In this document: positions 34,719-47,069 of the stretch, piece by piece
Position numbering within the stretch: the stretch's first letter is position 1
Layout: each line of letters opens with the position of its first letter
Source: Scolanthus callimorphus
Taxonomy: Eukaryota; Cnidaria; Anthozoa; Actiniaria; Edwardsiidae
Direction of reading: 5' to 3'
DNA length: 64,000 bases
NCBI GenBank assembly: GCA_033964015.1
Contig: CM066924.1
Span: forward strand, 25,283,280 to 25,347,279
Notes under the pieces: model-generated
What the model saw: only the letters and a program-made list of their open reading frames with translations
Databases searched by the model: none
What the model was told of the DNA's origin: nothing
Made by a program: the position numbers and the translations under genes

Positions 34719-35115
34719 AGGGGGGGGGGGGGGGGGGGGGGACTCCAATATTTTTGGGGCGGGGGTGCTCGTCGTACCTTTTAGGTTTTAAATCAGTCCT
34801 CTGGTACCTTTTAGGGGGTAAAAGTCGAAAATGTGCAATTTTTACAGATAGGTACCTCTTAGTGGTCCGTTCTAGCAAATCATGCAACAGCCTGAATTTC
34901 AGACGTATTTTCTCTCGTAAAAAATACGAGAATAATTTACGAGGGAAAAATACGTCTGAAATTCAGGTTAATATAAGTTGTTGGTACCTTTTAGGGGTGA
35001 AAATCAACTAAGCGACGCCATTTTAGGTACCTTTTAGAGGTAAAATCGAAAGTTCCCGACGAGCACCCCCGCCCCAAAAATATTGGAGTCCCCCCCCCCC
35101 CCCCCCCCCCCCCCC
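34719..35115. mobile_element. TIR element with perfect 35-base arms and nested palindrome
   Basis: The G-run and gactccaatatttttggggc at the left mirror gccccaaaaatattggagtc and a C-run at the right; both continue with cgggggtgctcgtcg. The interior repeats ggtaccttttag several times. A second palindrome (cctgaatttcagacgtattt ... aaatacgtctgaaattcagg) sits at 34889-34970. Confidence 0.85.
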
Positions 35116-36443
35116 GTACGTTTTCACGATTGTGTTGCCATTTCAACAATGTTAAAGTAGTTACCGTTGTATGACACTGCTCATCGGGCTAAAAGAAAAA
35201 GTTATGTACCAAAGTAGTAGAGATTTTTAAAATAAATGAATCTCATGTCCGTCAGTTTTGAGCTCTTGGGCACACGTCCTTTCGCGTAATCATTCAATAC
35301 AAACGAAATATATCAATTATTATAGTGCAAAACATTTCCAATATTTCCACTTATTATTTCGCCTTACACTGGGAGCGAATAACCTATTCACTATGTGATT
35401 GAGATTTCTTTTTCACAGAGCTATTTTTAGGTTGACTACCCACAATGCAACGCACGTGTTCTTTTACACTTTGTTCACTTACCGACATGCAGTGCGAGAG
35501 TGTCGGCACCTACGGTGTCGGCACAGAAGAGAGAATGCTGAAAGTTGGAAAACGTTTGGCGTCATCCTCGCACGCTGGCCATAGGGGATGTGAGGGGAGA
35601 ACCCCTCTCTCCCATGGGGCCGCGTATATACAGTAATCTAGCTCCACACCATGGATTTTATAGTTTCATAATTTTAATTTCATTCATGTCTACCGACATT
35701 TTATCAGACATTCTCAGCAAAAACGCAGAACGAACATCACTTTGGACACATGTTCTGATTGCCTGTACGCAAAGCAAACACGTACTTTTCACCAACAGTA
35801 TTTGGGTTTGTAAACGATTTCCATACACATTAGTAATCTAAATTTCTCGTGACTGTCTATTATGGATTTTCTCGAAGAAAGCTCGAAACTTCTGTCTAAG
35901 CAATGAGGTCTTGAAAACCTCATGAAGGACCTGCCGGCTAAACTCTAGTGCTTCATCCTTGGCGACTAAACAAGCGCATAGCATTTTAATAGTGCTTTCA
36001 GAAGCAACAGAACTTGTTGGCCACGCGCAGCAATGCTTCGAATTAGGCTAGAGTGGGAAATCAAGCATCGCGGAGCATCAATTTATTTCGGGCCAAAGGA
36101 CCTTGTTGTAAACACAGGAGAAAAGTGAAGCAATGACGTAGAATCCGATCTGTACAAACAATCACTCTACTGTATTCGCCAGTCGTCTTCGTTTAAAAGT
36201 ACACAATGCTCGTATTCATATCTGTAATCTTAAGTTAAGGAGATCTAAAGCAGGTTTAGCTATTAGAGCTCGGATTTCAGATGAGTTGCAATGCTTTTCT
36301 CGAAAGTCTTTTAGGGAGAGCACGTGAGCTGCGGGATCAACCAGCACGTTGTGTGTCGAAAACGAAACGCAAAGTGAAGACCCACTCAACAGCAAATCAA
36401 TCAAGAAAAGAAGTACACACAACTTGGGTTAGTCATGACCAAG
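35116..36443. other. Intergenic, no confident gene
   Basis: Between the ZSWIM 3' end and the TIR element at 36444. A short open stretch at 36200-36350 reads like a decayed reverse-transcriptase C-terminus (RARISDELQCFSRKSF), but it is too short to assign. Confidence 0.4.
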
Positions 36444-37054
36444 TTAATGCACTAGTCAATTGAAACCCCGGCCCCCAACCCCCGGGACATAGCGGGGAAG
36501 TAACGGAGACATGGCCGTGGAATTACGCTTTTGTACCGCCAGACTTCTCCGGAGGAACGGGGACAGTAACTATATTTGCCAAAGTGGCGGGGATTTTTAG
36601 CGGGGTTGTAACGCTCTTGTAATTACATGCGCTGCAAAAGTATGCAAGCAATTATGCTAGCATCGCAGCCAATATGGAAAATTTGCGTCAGCTTTCAAAA
36701 TTTTCGACGATCCGTGTATCTAATTTTTTATTCGTCGTCGTTCCTGTTACCCATCAAACTTGGGATATCTCTTCATTGAGAGTGGTAGAGGTGTCGCTAG
36801 CCCATTCGGTGGGATTTTGCACTCTTGGAGGATATGTTGAATGTTGTGGTGTGAGCCGTACAGGCGCCGATCATCTTGAGGTAGGAACACTAGAAAAATG
36901 TACCATACACCGGGGCAATAGGGGAGGGGATTGTAACAGCAAAATTTTCCCCGGAGGCGGGAAAAAGAACAAAATGTAACACTGCACAAATGTTACATTC
37001 CCCGCTATGTCCGGGGGTCGGGGGGCCGGGGTTTCAAATTGACTAGTGCATAAC
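36444..37054. mobile_element. TIR DNA element with atgcactagtcaatt ends
   Basis: Long inverted ends: ttaatgcactagtcaattga then aaccccggccccc, mirrored by gggggccggggtttcaaatt then gactagtgcataa. Arms continue through ccgggacatagcgggga. About 600 bases, without a transposase frame. The ends suggest a TTAA or TA target, undecided. Confidence 0.8.
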
Positions 37055-37077
37055 ATAGTCACCTCGGGTAGAGGCCA

Positions 37078-37395
37078 CGATGTACCATATTCGCCATGAT
37101 GTCCCATATTTACCACGATGTACCATATTCGCCATGATGTCCCACATTCGCCATGATGTCCCACATTCGCCATGATGTCCCACATTCGCCATGATGTCCC
37201 ACATTCGCCATGATGTCCCACATTCGCCATTGATGTCCCACATTCGCCATGATGTCCCATATTTACCATATTCGCCATGACGTCCCATATTCGCCATGAT
37301 GTACCATATTCGCCATGATGTACCATATTCGCCATGATGTACCATATTCGCCATGATGTACCATATTTACCATGATGTCCCATATTCGCCATATC
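37078..37395. repeat. 18-bp minisatellite downstream of UBAP1
   Basis: About 17 copies of an 18-base unit (attcgccatgatgtccca, with taccat variants) start 24 bases after the TIR element and end about 110 bases from the UBAP1 stop. There are no spacers between units. It is likely in or near the UBAP1 3' untranslated region. Confidence 0.9.
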
Positions 37396-37507
37396 CATCT
37401 AGATGTAACATTTTCACTCGCGTATGCACCATACCTGGTATTCAATATTCACCAACACAAGTTTACAACATATACTACTGTACACAACCACATAGACTAG
37501 ATTCTTC

Positions 37508-40500
37508 TCATGACGTTGAAATTGATGTTAGGAAATCCAATGCCTTGTTACTGTCATTGTCTGCAGCACTCAATGCCTCTTGGATATGAGCTTCCTTGAA
37601 GCCAAGTTCTTTGAATGTTTTGGAAAGCTCGAGGAACTCCAAAGACTGCAAATGCAAAAACAGTAAATTACTATGATTAAAATTTATTATGTTTCAACAT
37701 GGAAAGTTCTTAAATGGGGTCACAGACAAAGAAAGTTACAAGATAGTCGGGGAGTCGCAAATTCTACCCTGTGTACAGTGGGTAAATACCAAACCATAAA
37801 ACTATCCATACTAACGAATTGAAATAATCAGTGCTGTAGTACAGATACATGGCCTCTGTATTGTGATCGTGGTACTTGAAAGTGTGGTGTGCAAAGCCCC
37901 ATCAAAATACAAATGCATAAAAATGTATTCCAAAATCATGTCAATTTCACTTATTCTTACCTTTGTTTTATCAAAGTTGTTAAGTCCCATGGCAATTTCT
38001 ACATCATCTCCAGCATGGCCAGTTTGCATGAGTTCATCAACAATAACCAAATAATCAATCACCTTAAACGGGAAGAATGGGAAGAAATGAGATGAGAAAG
38101 GGTTTGAAGGTCTTCCCGTCAAGATGATAATCCAAGCCTCCTGCAAATTATCAGTGGACCAACATAGGTAGCCAAACAATTTTATTTGGCACTCTGTAAG
38201 TACATGCATGTTAAAGTGTTTAGGTGGATGGTCATCAGCCATTTAGAGATAGCAAATGCTAGTCCAGCTAAAATGAATAGGTCAAGCGTGCAGTAAAATT
38301 ACTTTTATACCACAAGTGGTGCACACAGAATACATGAATTTATATAACAAAGCAACTTAAAAACAAAAACGTAGAAGAAATAGCTGAATGTACCTCTCTG
38401 TCTTGTTCACCAAGCCTTTGCACAGCTCTTGCTACTCTTGGTATAGGAAAGCCCATAATCGAGATATAATTCACAAACTTCTTCTCTGATTCTGTTAACA
38501 CTGGCATGGGGTCTGGGAGTGTTGATTCGTAGCCTGGTAAGGCTGGAGTAGTTGGAATAGGAGGCAAAGGGGAAGAGTGACGCTTGTTTGTCTCCTGTGG
38601 ATTTGCAAATCAGGAAAATCAAGCATTATGACAGGCACATGAGCTATTTATGTGCTTAATGCTAAATGCAGTGTGCATGTGAAACCAAATATGGGTCATT
38701 TCACTTCTGACTTACTGAATCATGCACTTATTTTCCACCACGCCCTACTTGAATTTACAAAGACTAACTTTAACATAGTCTAGTCTAACTATAGCTAACC
38801 TAGACTAAGGCCTAGTACATACGCCGCTCTTATCATGAGCCAATCCTAATGCAAAATCTCAATAAAACAATATTTTTTGTCCATATCTCATCCGCTTGTA
38901 GCCTAAATTATTCTAAATCAAACCGGGAATGTAGAATCGATTTTAATGCCGCAAGTTTCGATAGTTCATGGTAACAGTTTGGTACGGCTCATGATAAGAG
39001 TGGCGTATGTACTAGGTCTAACATACACTAGAAGGAAACACATACAGCAGTAGATCTGAACTGCTCATCTAGGATGCCATGTATGTATGGGTACTGGAGC
39101 TCCACATTTCATACCTAAAAAAATACCTGAGTCAATTCGGACCCCCTCTCTGTCAATTTTATATCTGAGTACCCCCCACCCCCCCTGGGGTACTAGCAAT
39201 GTGCTAGGCAATAAATGTTGTTTTGTATGAAAAAACAATTTCTATTCCAAACTGTCCCCACAGCCCCCCCCCCCCTTGTGGTATTACTATACCTTGTTTG
39301 TTCTAGGTAATGGAACTGGAGCTGATATCTTCCTGGGTACTGGTACAGGCGCTGGTGACAATCCTGGAGTACTTGACGAAATACCTGAACTATCTGCAAC
39401 AACTTGTTCATCACAAATAGCATGACGCACTTGTGTTTCTGGACTACTTGTGTTCCTGGGTTTAGGAACTGGTTTATCTCCTTTTGGTTTTATTCTAGGG
39501 GGGATGGGTGGGGGATTTTGCAGAGGGGGGAGGGGGCTATTTCTAGAAGTCATAACTGGTGAATTTCGAGGTCTGAATTCAGTTCCTGTTGTAACATTAG
39601 AAGTTCCTATACTAGCAGTTGAATGTCCAGCATTTTTTGGGGGCAATGGAGGTGGAGAATTTTCTGTATTCCCAATATCAACCAAAACAGAACCCATAGG
39701 CGGCAGCAAATGTCTAGAATATGGATTTGTAGGTAGTACAGATGGCCCACCACCAGAATATGGACAACTAAAACCACTTGTTGAAGGAGGTGTTTTGCTT
39801 GACACTGATCCGGAGTAGCTCGGATCAGCAATATCTGATACATTAACTAACTGATTACTAGACAGTTCAGGCACAGATTTAGATAAAGTAGTTGTCAAGT
39901 TTGTAGAGTTTTGCTGGCTATTCCCTGATGGGTTCATATTTGCCAGATAACTAAAAGGTTGCTGAGGGAGAGAAGGTTGTGGAACTTGCACTTGTCTGTT
40001 CTGCTGTGCTGCATAACTATTGCTAGAACCAGGGACGGAATATGTCATTGACGTTAAGGGTCCTGATGTCACATTACACCTTGCTTGTCCCTCTGATGCC
40101 AAAGGCTGACTTACAGACTGAAGCACATCCTTCAACTCATCAAAGTCATTTATAGTTTGTAACTCCACCAGTTCAAATGGAGTGGATGTGTTATTTTCAA
40201 AGTCTGCTAAATCAAATGAATTCTTTCCACCCAAGCTATTATTCCTATTATGCCCATGTCCAGTTACAGTAGTAGGCTGCAATATATCTGTAAAATATGC
40301 AGGGTTAGGGAGCTCTTGTCCTACTGTGCCTTGTGGCTGCGAGGGCTGATCTTCAATATTCTCCTGTTGTGCTTGTGCGTCTGCAGCTTCTTTTGTTGTT
40401 TTTCTGCTTTGATGGCTTCTGCCTTTGCAATGACATCAGTTTCCAGACCAAAGTCATACTGAAGAAAGACAACAATGGTTCAATAATATAATACATATTG

Positions 40501-41330
40501 TATAAATCTTATAATAATAAAGAATATCAACAAATGATTTGAGATTTTCATACATCACAAAGTTAAAGTACAAATCATGGCAAACAATTTCTTATTTCGA
40601 AATAATAAAAAATCAAAATGCTTCCACAACAACCCCTTTATACCCCACACACCCTTCCCCTCTAACAACAATGGCACCCCTACCCCAACCCACTCTCTCG
40701 AAAGAAAATCAAACATTAAAAAATCATTCTCCTTATTGCTTTGTGTCTCAGCATTTTAACCCGTTGATGTTCAAACATATTAAATGAAAAAAATGAAACA
40801 ATCATTCGAGCTTTCAACTGGAAACCCTTCTTCTTTCGGATATGAAATTAAAAAGGGGAGCAGCCAGTATTAATAAATTGCCACTCACCGTCAAACTGAG
40901 AATTTCCGAGGGATCCTTTAAATGAAATCCCACTGGCAATGCAACCTGGGGAAAGGAATAGTCATGGGATGTCAGCATTTCTCTGACTTCACCATCGTCA
41001 AACTCAAACTGCAGCTAAAAATATTGAATTCGGCATAATTTATGACGCCGATTTACTTTGCCTTTGGTCATCGCGAAAAAATCTCTGAACAGAAATATTT
41101 GTTACCTTGCGAGGAGGCTGATAGCTCTGTCCGATTTTCACTTCTACGCCATCTAAAGCACTGATATCGCTGTAATCTGTCGACGAGAATGCAACTAAAT
41201 ATGAGTGAGAATGGTTCACTTATGTGACGGGAGCAATTGTATGACTAGGCGAAAATATATCCAATTTTCGGGTTGGAATTCGCTACTTACGACTGCCACA
41301 TTTTCGAAAAGTCTTTTGGTGGAAGGCCAT
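37508..41330 (-). CDS. UBAP1: Ubiquitin-associated protein 1 (UBAP1), ESCRT-I subunit, 7 exons, one frameshift
   Basis: Exons on the minus strand: 41291-41330, 41106-41176, 40889-41014, 39293-40458, 38394-38594, 37961-38062, 37508-37645, all GT-AG with matching phases. UBAP1 is an endosomal ESCRT-I component that binds ubiquitinated cargo. Landmarks: the N-terminal MVB12-associated part with VALPVGFHLKDPSEI followed by QYDFGLET; the central NSFDLADFE plus FELVELQTINDFDEL block; a Pro/Ser-rich linker with PPLPPKN and PPIPPRIKPK (possible SH3 ligands); and two C-terminal UBA-like folds, one across KKFVNYISIMGFP and VIDYLVIVDEL, the other from FLELSKTFKELGFKEA to KALDFL. A missing A in a short run at about 40388-40394 breaks the frame inside exon 4; on either side the frame matches the family. 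Length about 610 residues versus 502 in human, the excess lying in the linker. Confidence 0.9.
38809..39018. mobile_element. TIR MITE in a UBAP1 intron
   Basis: Ends ggcctagtacatacgccgct then cttatcatgagcc, mirrored by ggctcatgataagagtggcg then tatgtactaggtc. About 33-base arms, interior non-coding. Confidence 0.8.
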
Positions 41331-41791
41331 AGATTATTCCTCAGTTGAACATTGCTGTTATTCAGCCCATTTGTCGAGATAATGATCTAAAAATAGAGGA
41401 TTTCGTAGCTGCCTTCGCTTCTCTTACTTCGCCTCCATCTTGAATGGTTTGGGAAATGATGTCATTTCCCAGACCCTTTGAGCTATGCTACCACAGGGAG
41501 CCCAAACTATCGCACCCTTTTATATCGTTAAAATTGAGCAAATTTACTTTTTCCACGACCCAAAATACTATAGAGAAGACAAATTACATTGCATGCTCCA
41601 TAATAAAGCTTGAATATTGGTTGCAAGACAAAATAACACGATGAAATTTGATATAGAAAATAGGATCCACGTGGTCACGTGACATGTAAGGTGACTCGAA
41701 AAATGAAAGAGGAAGCAGATGAGACAACTGTGCGTTTGTAGCTCTCAGTTTTCATATTTCTAAACCATTCCGAGTTAATTCCTCCTTAGAC
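41331..41791. promoter_or_regulatory. Head-to-head intergenic region, UBAP1 / tetraspanin
   Basis: 460 bases separate divergent start codons. It contains cacgtggtcacgtgac (two E-box/USF-type CACGTG-like cores, about 41670-41685). A shared promoter is inferred from spacing. Confidence 0.45.
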
Positions 41792-44700
41792 ATGAGCTGT
41801 GCAAAGGCCTTCTTGTTCTTCTTCAACTTTATTTATCTGGTAAGTTTTAATTTGAGCTGGAAATTAAGTTAATCAGTTCTACTTTCCACTCCGCTGTATC
41901 GAGGAGAGTTTGATTGCGTCGTTCAAACGGTGTTCGCTTTCGAGATATGTTTCTATTTGGGTAATAAAGGACGCAATGGAGTCATTGATTAAGCATCTAG
42001 TGCATAATATCATGTTCATATGATTCAATCCAATATTCAACTAGTGCTACCGAAGCGTAACAGTTCTTTGGATTCCTATAAGGCGGGAATGATAATGAAT
42101 TAATTTTTGGTTTTGCAAGTATCGCTTGGGCTTCCAGCTGTTTTTGGAGATCGTGCTTCCTGAAGAAAATACAAACAGCTTCATGGAAATTGCAATTTGA
42201 TTTCACCTGGAAGTAGGCTTTCGGTTATGGTCAATCGTAGCCAAATAAATCCGGGGTTGTTAACAATTTAGTAGTGATTTCCATTGCGTGAAGAATCTTC
42301 TGTTATCACTTCCGGGGGATTTGCCGACCATAAACTAGGACAGTACAGATCAATCTCTCTATTTAACACATATTTAAGGCTGGTTCCCATTAGAAAACAA
42401 GCGCAAGGATATCAAACTCATACATTTCCCTTTTGTGGACTCTACCCCAGTGTTTAATAGATGTATTGTTCACAAGTTGCATTTCAAAGCTTCTTTTGTT
42501 CAGTAGAGGTCCTCTGTGGGAATGGTTCTTACACAGAGGTAAAACCCCTTTTGTGGTTCACACTAGAACGCAAGAGTTCCTTGTGCTTGCGTCCTGCACT
42601 TGAATTCCAGTAAGAACCAGCCTTAGTGTAGTGAACTGGCATAAATTTAACAAATAGATCTCGTTTTGCATGCATGTGTACTGTAATAGATAGACAGATG
42701 ACATCACAGAATGTCATGAACAAAAAAGTATGCAACAGGACGCAGTCGAGTGGCGTGACTGTTGTTCATGACATTCTGTGACATCTTCTGTATATCTATT
42801 AAAGTACATACGCACAAAAACTCAGTTTTGCTTACATGCGCGCGCTATGACGTCAATCGTGCATGTGTACTCTAATAACACATGGCTTGTCAGCCAATCA
42901 GAGTGCGCGTTTTACTAGTGTTGCTGTATAAAATTTAATAATGGATTTTTTTATTTTTTATTATTTGATTTAATGATTTTTCTGTGTTCCATTAAAAAGA
43001 TGAGCATGCACATGTGCTATCAAAACTATTAGCCCTCAGAAACAACCAAAATTTATATTTTCTTTCCCAGGGCATTTCAGCAGCACTTATCTACGTTGCT
43101 GTCTGGCTGATTGATTCCTATGGAGACTACTCTAAAATAACCACAGATACATACACCATTGTACCTGCTAGTATTATAGTAGGCGTGGGCTGTCTGATCC
43201 TTGTAACAGCTCTGGTTGGTATTGTGGGACTTGTAGGGAAAATCGATGTTGCCTGTCAATTGTGAGTAATTAAATTCTGTAATTCTGAGTATTTTTCCAT
43301 TATGTGAAGGGGTCGGTCCAAGAATGACACTTTTGGGACTGTGTTTTGAGTTTTCGATTTTTGCCAAATAATCTGCACAAACCATGTCCAAATAGCCTAA
43401 AGCTAACTTCCCTGTAATGTTATGCCCAAATCGCAACAAGAACGCTGTAAAATGTTCTTGCCAAAATTGTTTTGTTTTTCTTCCTGGCCCAGGGACCTGA
43501 GCAACACAGGCAGGCCATGTGGATTTAATTGTATATAAAACAACTGTAAAACAAAATACAGAGGGCTTAGTTTTAGGCTATTTTGACATGGTTTGTGCAG
43601 ATTTTTTCGCCAAAATTGAAAAACAGTCTAAAAAAGTCAAGGTGGATCTTGGGCCGACCCCTTCGTAATGTGCATCTAGACAAAATCCATACCTATCCCA
43701 TAGAAGGTGGGCAGGCATAAGGCCCCAGGTGTAGGCCATGCCAATGTGGTTCGAAGAGATTACTACTCTTCCCAGTAGACCATTACACCCTTTCGGTTTT
43801 TCAGCCCACCGGCGGCTGTCTAAAATTGATCGCGTGATCACTTCGCGTGATCACTTTTTTCGTACCACGTGATGAGTTGCTATGTACCACGTGATCAATG
43901 TTTGTGGGCATAAACTTTGAGAGTTCATTGTTTTTCTGCATTCCAACGAAGTCTACGCCCAAAATGGTTGATCACGTGGTACATAAGCAACCCATCACGT
44001 GGTACAAAAAAGTTGATCACGCGATTAATTTTAGACTGCCACCAGCAGGCAGAAAAATCGAGAGGTGTAACGGTCTTCTGGGAAGAGTAGTATCTTGGAA
44101 CACAAGCCATTACTCCCCCTACTTGCAACACTGTTCTAATCTCAATATCCACTTTCCATTCCATTTCAGTTTTTCATCTTGCTTCTGATTGTATTCACTC
44201 TGGAGATTGCAGCCGGTATATTGGGTGCTGTTTACAAGAACCAGGTACTGTAAAATTTAGATTCTATAGCAGCTAATATGATTGTAATTGTCACAATATC
44301 ATTCTAATGGCAGTAACAATTGATCACATTGTAGAAGTCTAGTAGAAACTGCAACAAATTATGTGTGACACAAGTTATGTGAGGGGTTTTAAAATTCATG
44401 AAAAATGTTTTGAGAGTATGGCAAAATGTCCAACAAAATGCAGGAGAGTCTGTCGTCTGTTGCTTCATAGATACTAAATATATGCCAATCATTTTGAGAA
44501 AGCAAAAAAGTTAATGATTGTTGATGATATAAATTAATAATAATTAATGTTTATTACTTCCTATGCAATGAAGGCTAGAGATGAAGTGAGGGACGGTCTG
44601 TCAGATGCCATTAAACACTACACACACGAGGAAGAGGGATTCCAAAAAGCAGTTGATAAACTACAGAAAAATGTATGTTTTAGATTTGAACCTTTTGTAA

Positions 44701-46175
44701 GATTCATGTTCAGATTTGTTTATCAGTACCTTGAACTCCCTACTGACCAGTTAGCTCATTAAAACGCAGGGCTGTGCACAAGGCTGGGGGTCCCAGCCTT
44801 ACCAAATGTCTTCTCAGATAGGCACATAAAGTGTATACTTATGACATGATATACTATTGTTAGTGAAAAATCAATGTGGAACATTGAGAAAAATGTCCTT
44901 GAATGGCTGGTGCCTTAAAACCTCCTCCACAAGTGCCAATACCTTATATCATGTCATTTTGTTCCATTGCCAGCTTGAATGCTGTGGCGAGAATGGTCCC
45001 TTGGATTGGGTAAACTCAACTTACTGGAAAACCAATCTTCACTTGCCACAGTCTTGCTGTAAAGGAAAAGTCACCATGTGCATCCCAATTGACCATCGAC
45101 ACTACACTAAGGTATACTGTGCTCTACAGTAAACAAAATAATATATCTCTTGGCTTCAGGCATGGGTTGTTCAAAGGTGGATTAAATTTAAACCAGATTT
45201 AGTTCTAAACAAAACCATCAAGTCACCATGGTAATTAATCCTGGAGTAGTGCTTAATCACTTCTGAGCAACCGGCTGCAAATGTACACTGTCTAAGAGAC
45301 CTGAGAAGTACAGTTCCAGGAAAAATGTAATTTTGAAATTCTTGTACAATCTTACTAATGAGTCCCTCACACACACATACACTTTGAAAACTGTCCCGCC
45401 GTCCCTGGCACACCTTGGATCTATGACCCAGTAAAATGAACTTCCTTGTTGATCTTTTAAAAACCAAATCTTTGTGGGAGCACCCTTATTGATTTGCCTG
45501 TATGTCTGGAATACTAATGATTCTCCTGTGTCTCCATGGCAGGGCTGTTATGAGACTCTTTTGACTAAATTCAATCAAAACCTCAGTTACATCATTGGCA
45601 TTGGCATAGGATTTGCTGTTTTGCAGGTAAAATAGCTCACATCTTTTTTATTCTATTAGAACAGTAGAAAATATTAATAACCTCCATGTAGAAATATGGA
45701 TTCCAAATGGGACAAGAACACATGGATGCAGGCAAGCAAGGAGTTGTCAAAAACTTGATTAATTTATTCTCTGATTCCATGACAATTCACGCTCCCCTCA
45801 ACACCCAGCACTCAATACTCCTGAGCCAACAACAACAACTGTTGAAGAAGGCAAGGTTTTGCTGGCAGTAATTACGTAGTGAGGAGAAAATGTGATGGTG
45901 AATTCAGACATCTCCTCTTGCAAAGTGGGGTAGAATCAAGAGCAATTAGGAACAGCTGAAATTTTGGTGGGGGATCTGACTTTTTTGTATACCTGCAGAG
46001 TATAAAAATAACACAGTATTTTGACACAACTACAGTCCTGTAAAACTCTTGTATTCTTCTAATAACTGTCCTTTGATTTCATGCCCAGCTTATTGGAATG
46101 TTGTCTGCCTGCTGTGTCATCTGTAACAGTGGTGAGGTGCAGTACCTACGACTGGAGGGTGGTACAAGAGTCTGA
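41792..46175 (+). CDS. Tetraspanin, 7 exons, one likely homopolymer frameshift
   Basis: Exons 41792-41839, 43071-43261, 44170-44244, 44574-44672, 44974-45111, 45543-45626, 46089-46175. The four-helix tetraspanin plan is visible: TM1 split over exons 1-2 (AFLFFFNFIYL, then GISAALIYVAVWLID), TM2 (SIIVGVGCLILVTALVGIVGLVG), TM3 (FFILLLIVFTLEIAAGILGAVY), a large extracellular loop with the diagnostic LECCGENG and PQSCC, and TM4 (YIIGIGIGFAVLQLIGMLSACCVI). A short cytoplasmic tail ends LRLEGGTRV. It is a plasma- or endosomal-membrane organiser. Exon 2 ends in phase 2 but exon 3 reads correctly only in phase 0, consistent with one extra T in the five-T run at 44170-44174. About 240 residues, normal for the family. 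Subfamily not resolved. Confidence 0.9.
42375..42625. mobile_element. TIR MITE in tetraspanin intron 1
   Basis: Ends taaggctggttcccattaga and inverse of tccagtaagaaccagcctta. An inner inverted block includes gcgcaagga versus tccttgtgcttgcg. About 250 bases, non-coding. Confidence 0.7.
42676..42810. mobile_element. Short palindromic MITE in tetraspanin intron 1
   Basis: Arms of about 45 bases: tgtactgtaatagatagaca ... cacagaatgtcatgaac, facing gttcatgacattctgtgaca ... tattaaagtaca. Confidence 0.8.
43306..43664. mobile_element. Long-armed TIR MITE in tetraspanin intron 2
   Basis: Arms longer than 100 bases: gaaggggtcggtccaagaat at left, and at right the inverse, ending gatcttgggccgaccccttc. 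Inner matched blocks include ctgcacaaaccatgtc. Flanks attatgtg and gtaatgtg are a possible imperfect 8-bp target duplication. Confidence 0.8.
43745..44103. mobile_element. Palindromic MITE rich in CACGTGATC
   Basis: Ends tactactcttcccagtagac and inverse of gtcttctgggaagagtagta. The inner arms carry repeated tgatcacgtggtac and taccacgtgatca, plus agactg/ctgtctaaaatt. It ends about 65 bases before tetraspanin exon 3. Confidence 0.8.
45164..45272. mobile_element. Small hairpin MITE in tetraspanin intron 5
   Basis: Ends gggttgttcaaaggtggatt and inverse of gcttaatcacttctgagcaacc. About 109 bases, non-coding. Confidence 0.65.
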
Positions 46176-47069
46176 GAACGAGAACTATTTTCAAGGCCCT
46201 GGAATGGACAGGGTAATTTTATAACTTATGTATTAAGTGTGCTATGGGCCACATCTCACAAAAAAGGCCTGGACATTTTACAATTTGGCGGCATTTTTGA
46301 TAGTGCCTTTCAAATACTTGGCCTATGTAAGAAAGTGGAAAAACTGCAAAACCCAGTGGATGCCAAATTTAAAAATGTATCAAGTTTGGCCATTTTTTGC
46401 GATGTTATCCATGCCCATATTACATGGCATGGCCCATATGATCACATATCATATAGATAAAAAAGGTAAGCTAAATAGCTTAGAAAGCATACATATATGT
46501 AAATAGTTAGCTTAATGGGAGTGTTCATAATCCCCAAACAAGCGATAAGTTATGTACCAGGGCAGATCCAGAGAATTTCAAAATGGAGTCTAGAAGTGAG
46601 AAAAGGAAAAGTTCATGGGGAAAATTCATGCATCAGCTAGGAAAAGGGGGCTGGACATTGGTAGCAAATCTGTTTGCTTGTCTGTTGTTTCGTTCTGTTT
46701 GTTGGTTAGTTAGTTGTATTATAAGGCCCAGTCGAACTTCTTCTGTCGAACCTTTCCTTTTTCAAAAGGATGCCGTTTCATTAGACTTTAAAATAGAGAC
46801 AGTTCATTCATAATAGAAAACTTCTATTGTTTTGGATTGGAACGGCGCGACTCTGGCACGACGTTTACGTTGGCCTTAGTTTGTTTGTTTGTTTGCAAGT
46901 CAAGGTGCGCTGGAATTCAGTTGACTTGTGTAACTTGCATGCAGTCCTGACTAATTCATAATTAAGTAAACGCTTTTAAATAAAATCGTTTACTATTGAT
47001 ATTGATACATATTACGGCATATGAATTGCCCAAACTCTGATGTGACGGATCATCCAAACTAAAACCAGA
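46176..47069. other. Convergent intergenic region, tetraspanin / TRIM
   Basis: The 3' ends of both genes must lie here. I see no gene, no clear repeat boundary and no structural RNA; the open frames at 46237-46506 have no recognisable domain. Confidence 0.5.

Noticed and set aside
35480..35600. GC-rich stretch with gtgtcggcac repeats, considered as a structured RNA
   Set aside because: No tRNA, snRNA or spliced-leader signature could be fitted.
36200..36350. Short RT-C-terminus-like open stretch
   Set aside because: Fewer than 50 codons and no catalytic motif; left as a note only.
37078..37395. Regular short repeat array resembling a CRISPR
   Set aside because: Units are directly adjacent with no unique spacers, and the context is an animal genome.
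46237..46506. Open frame of 89 codons downstream of the tetraspanin
   Set aside because: No family resemblance, and it lies in the expected 3' untranslated or intergenic region.
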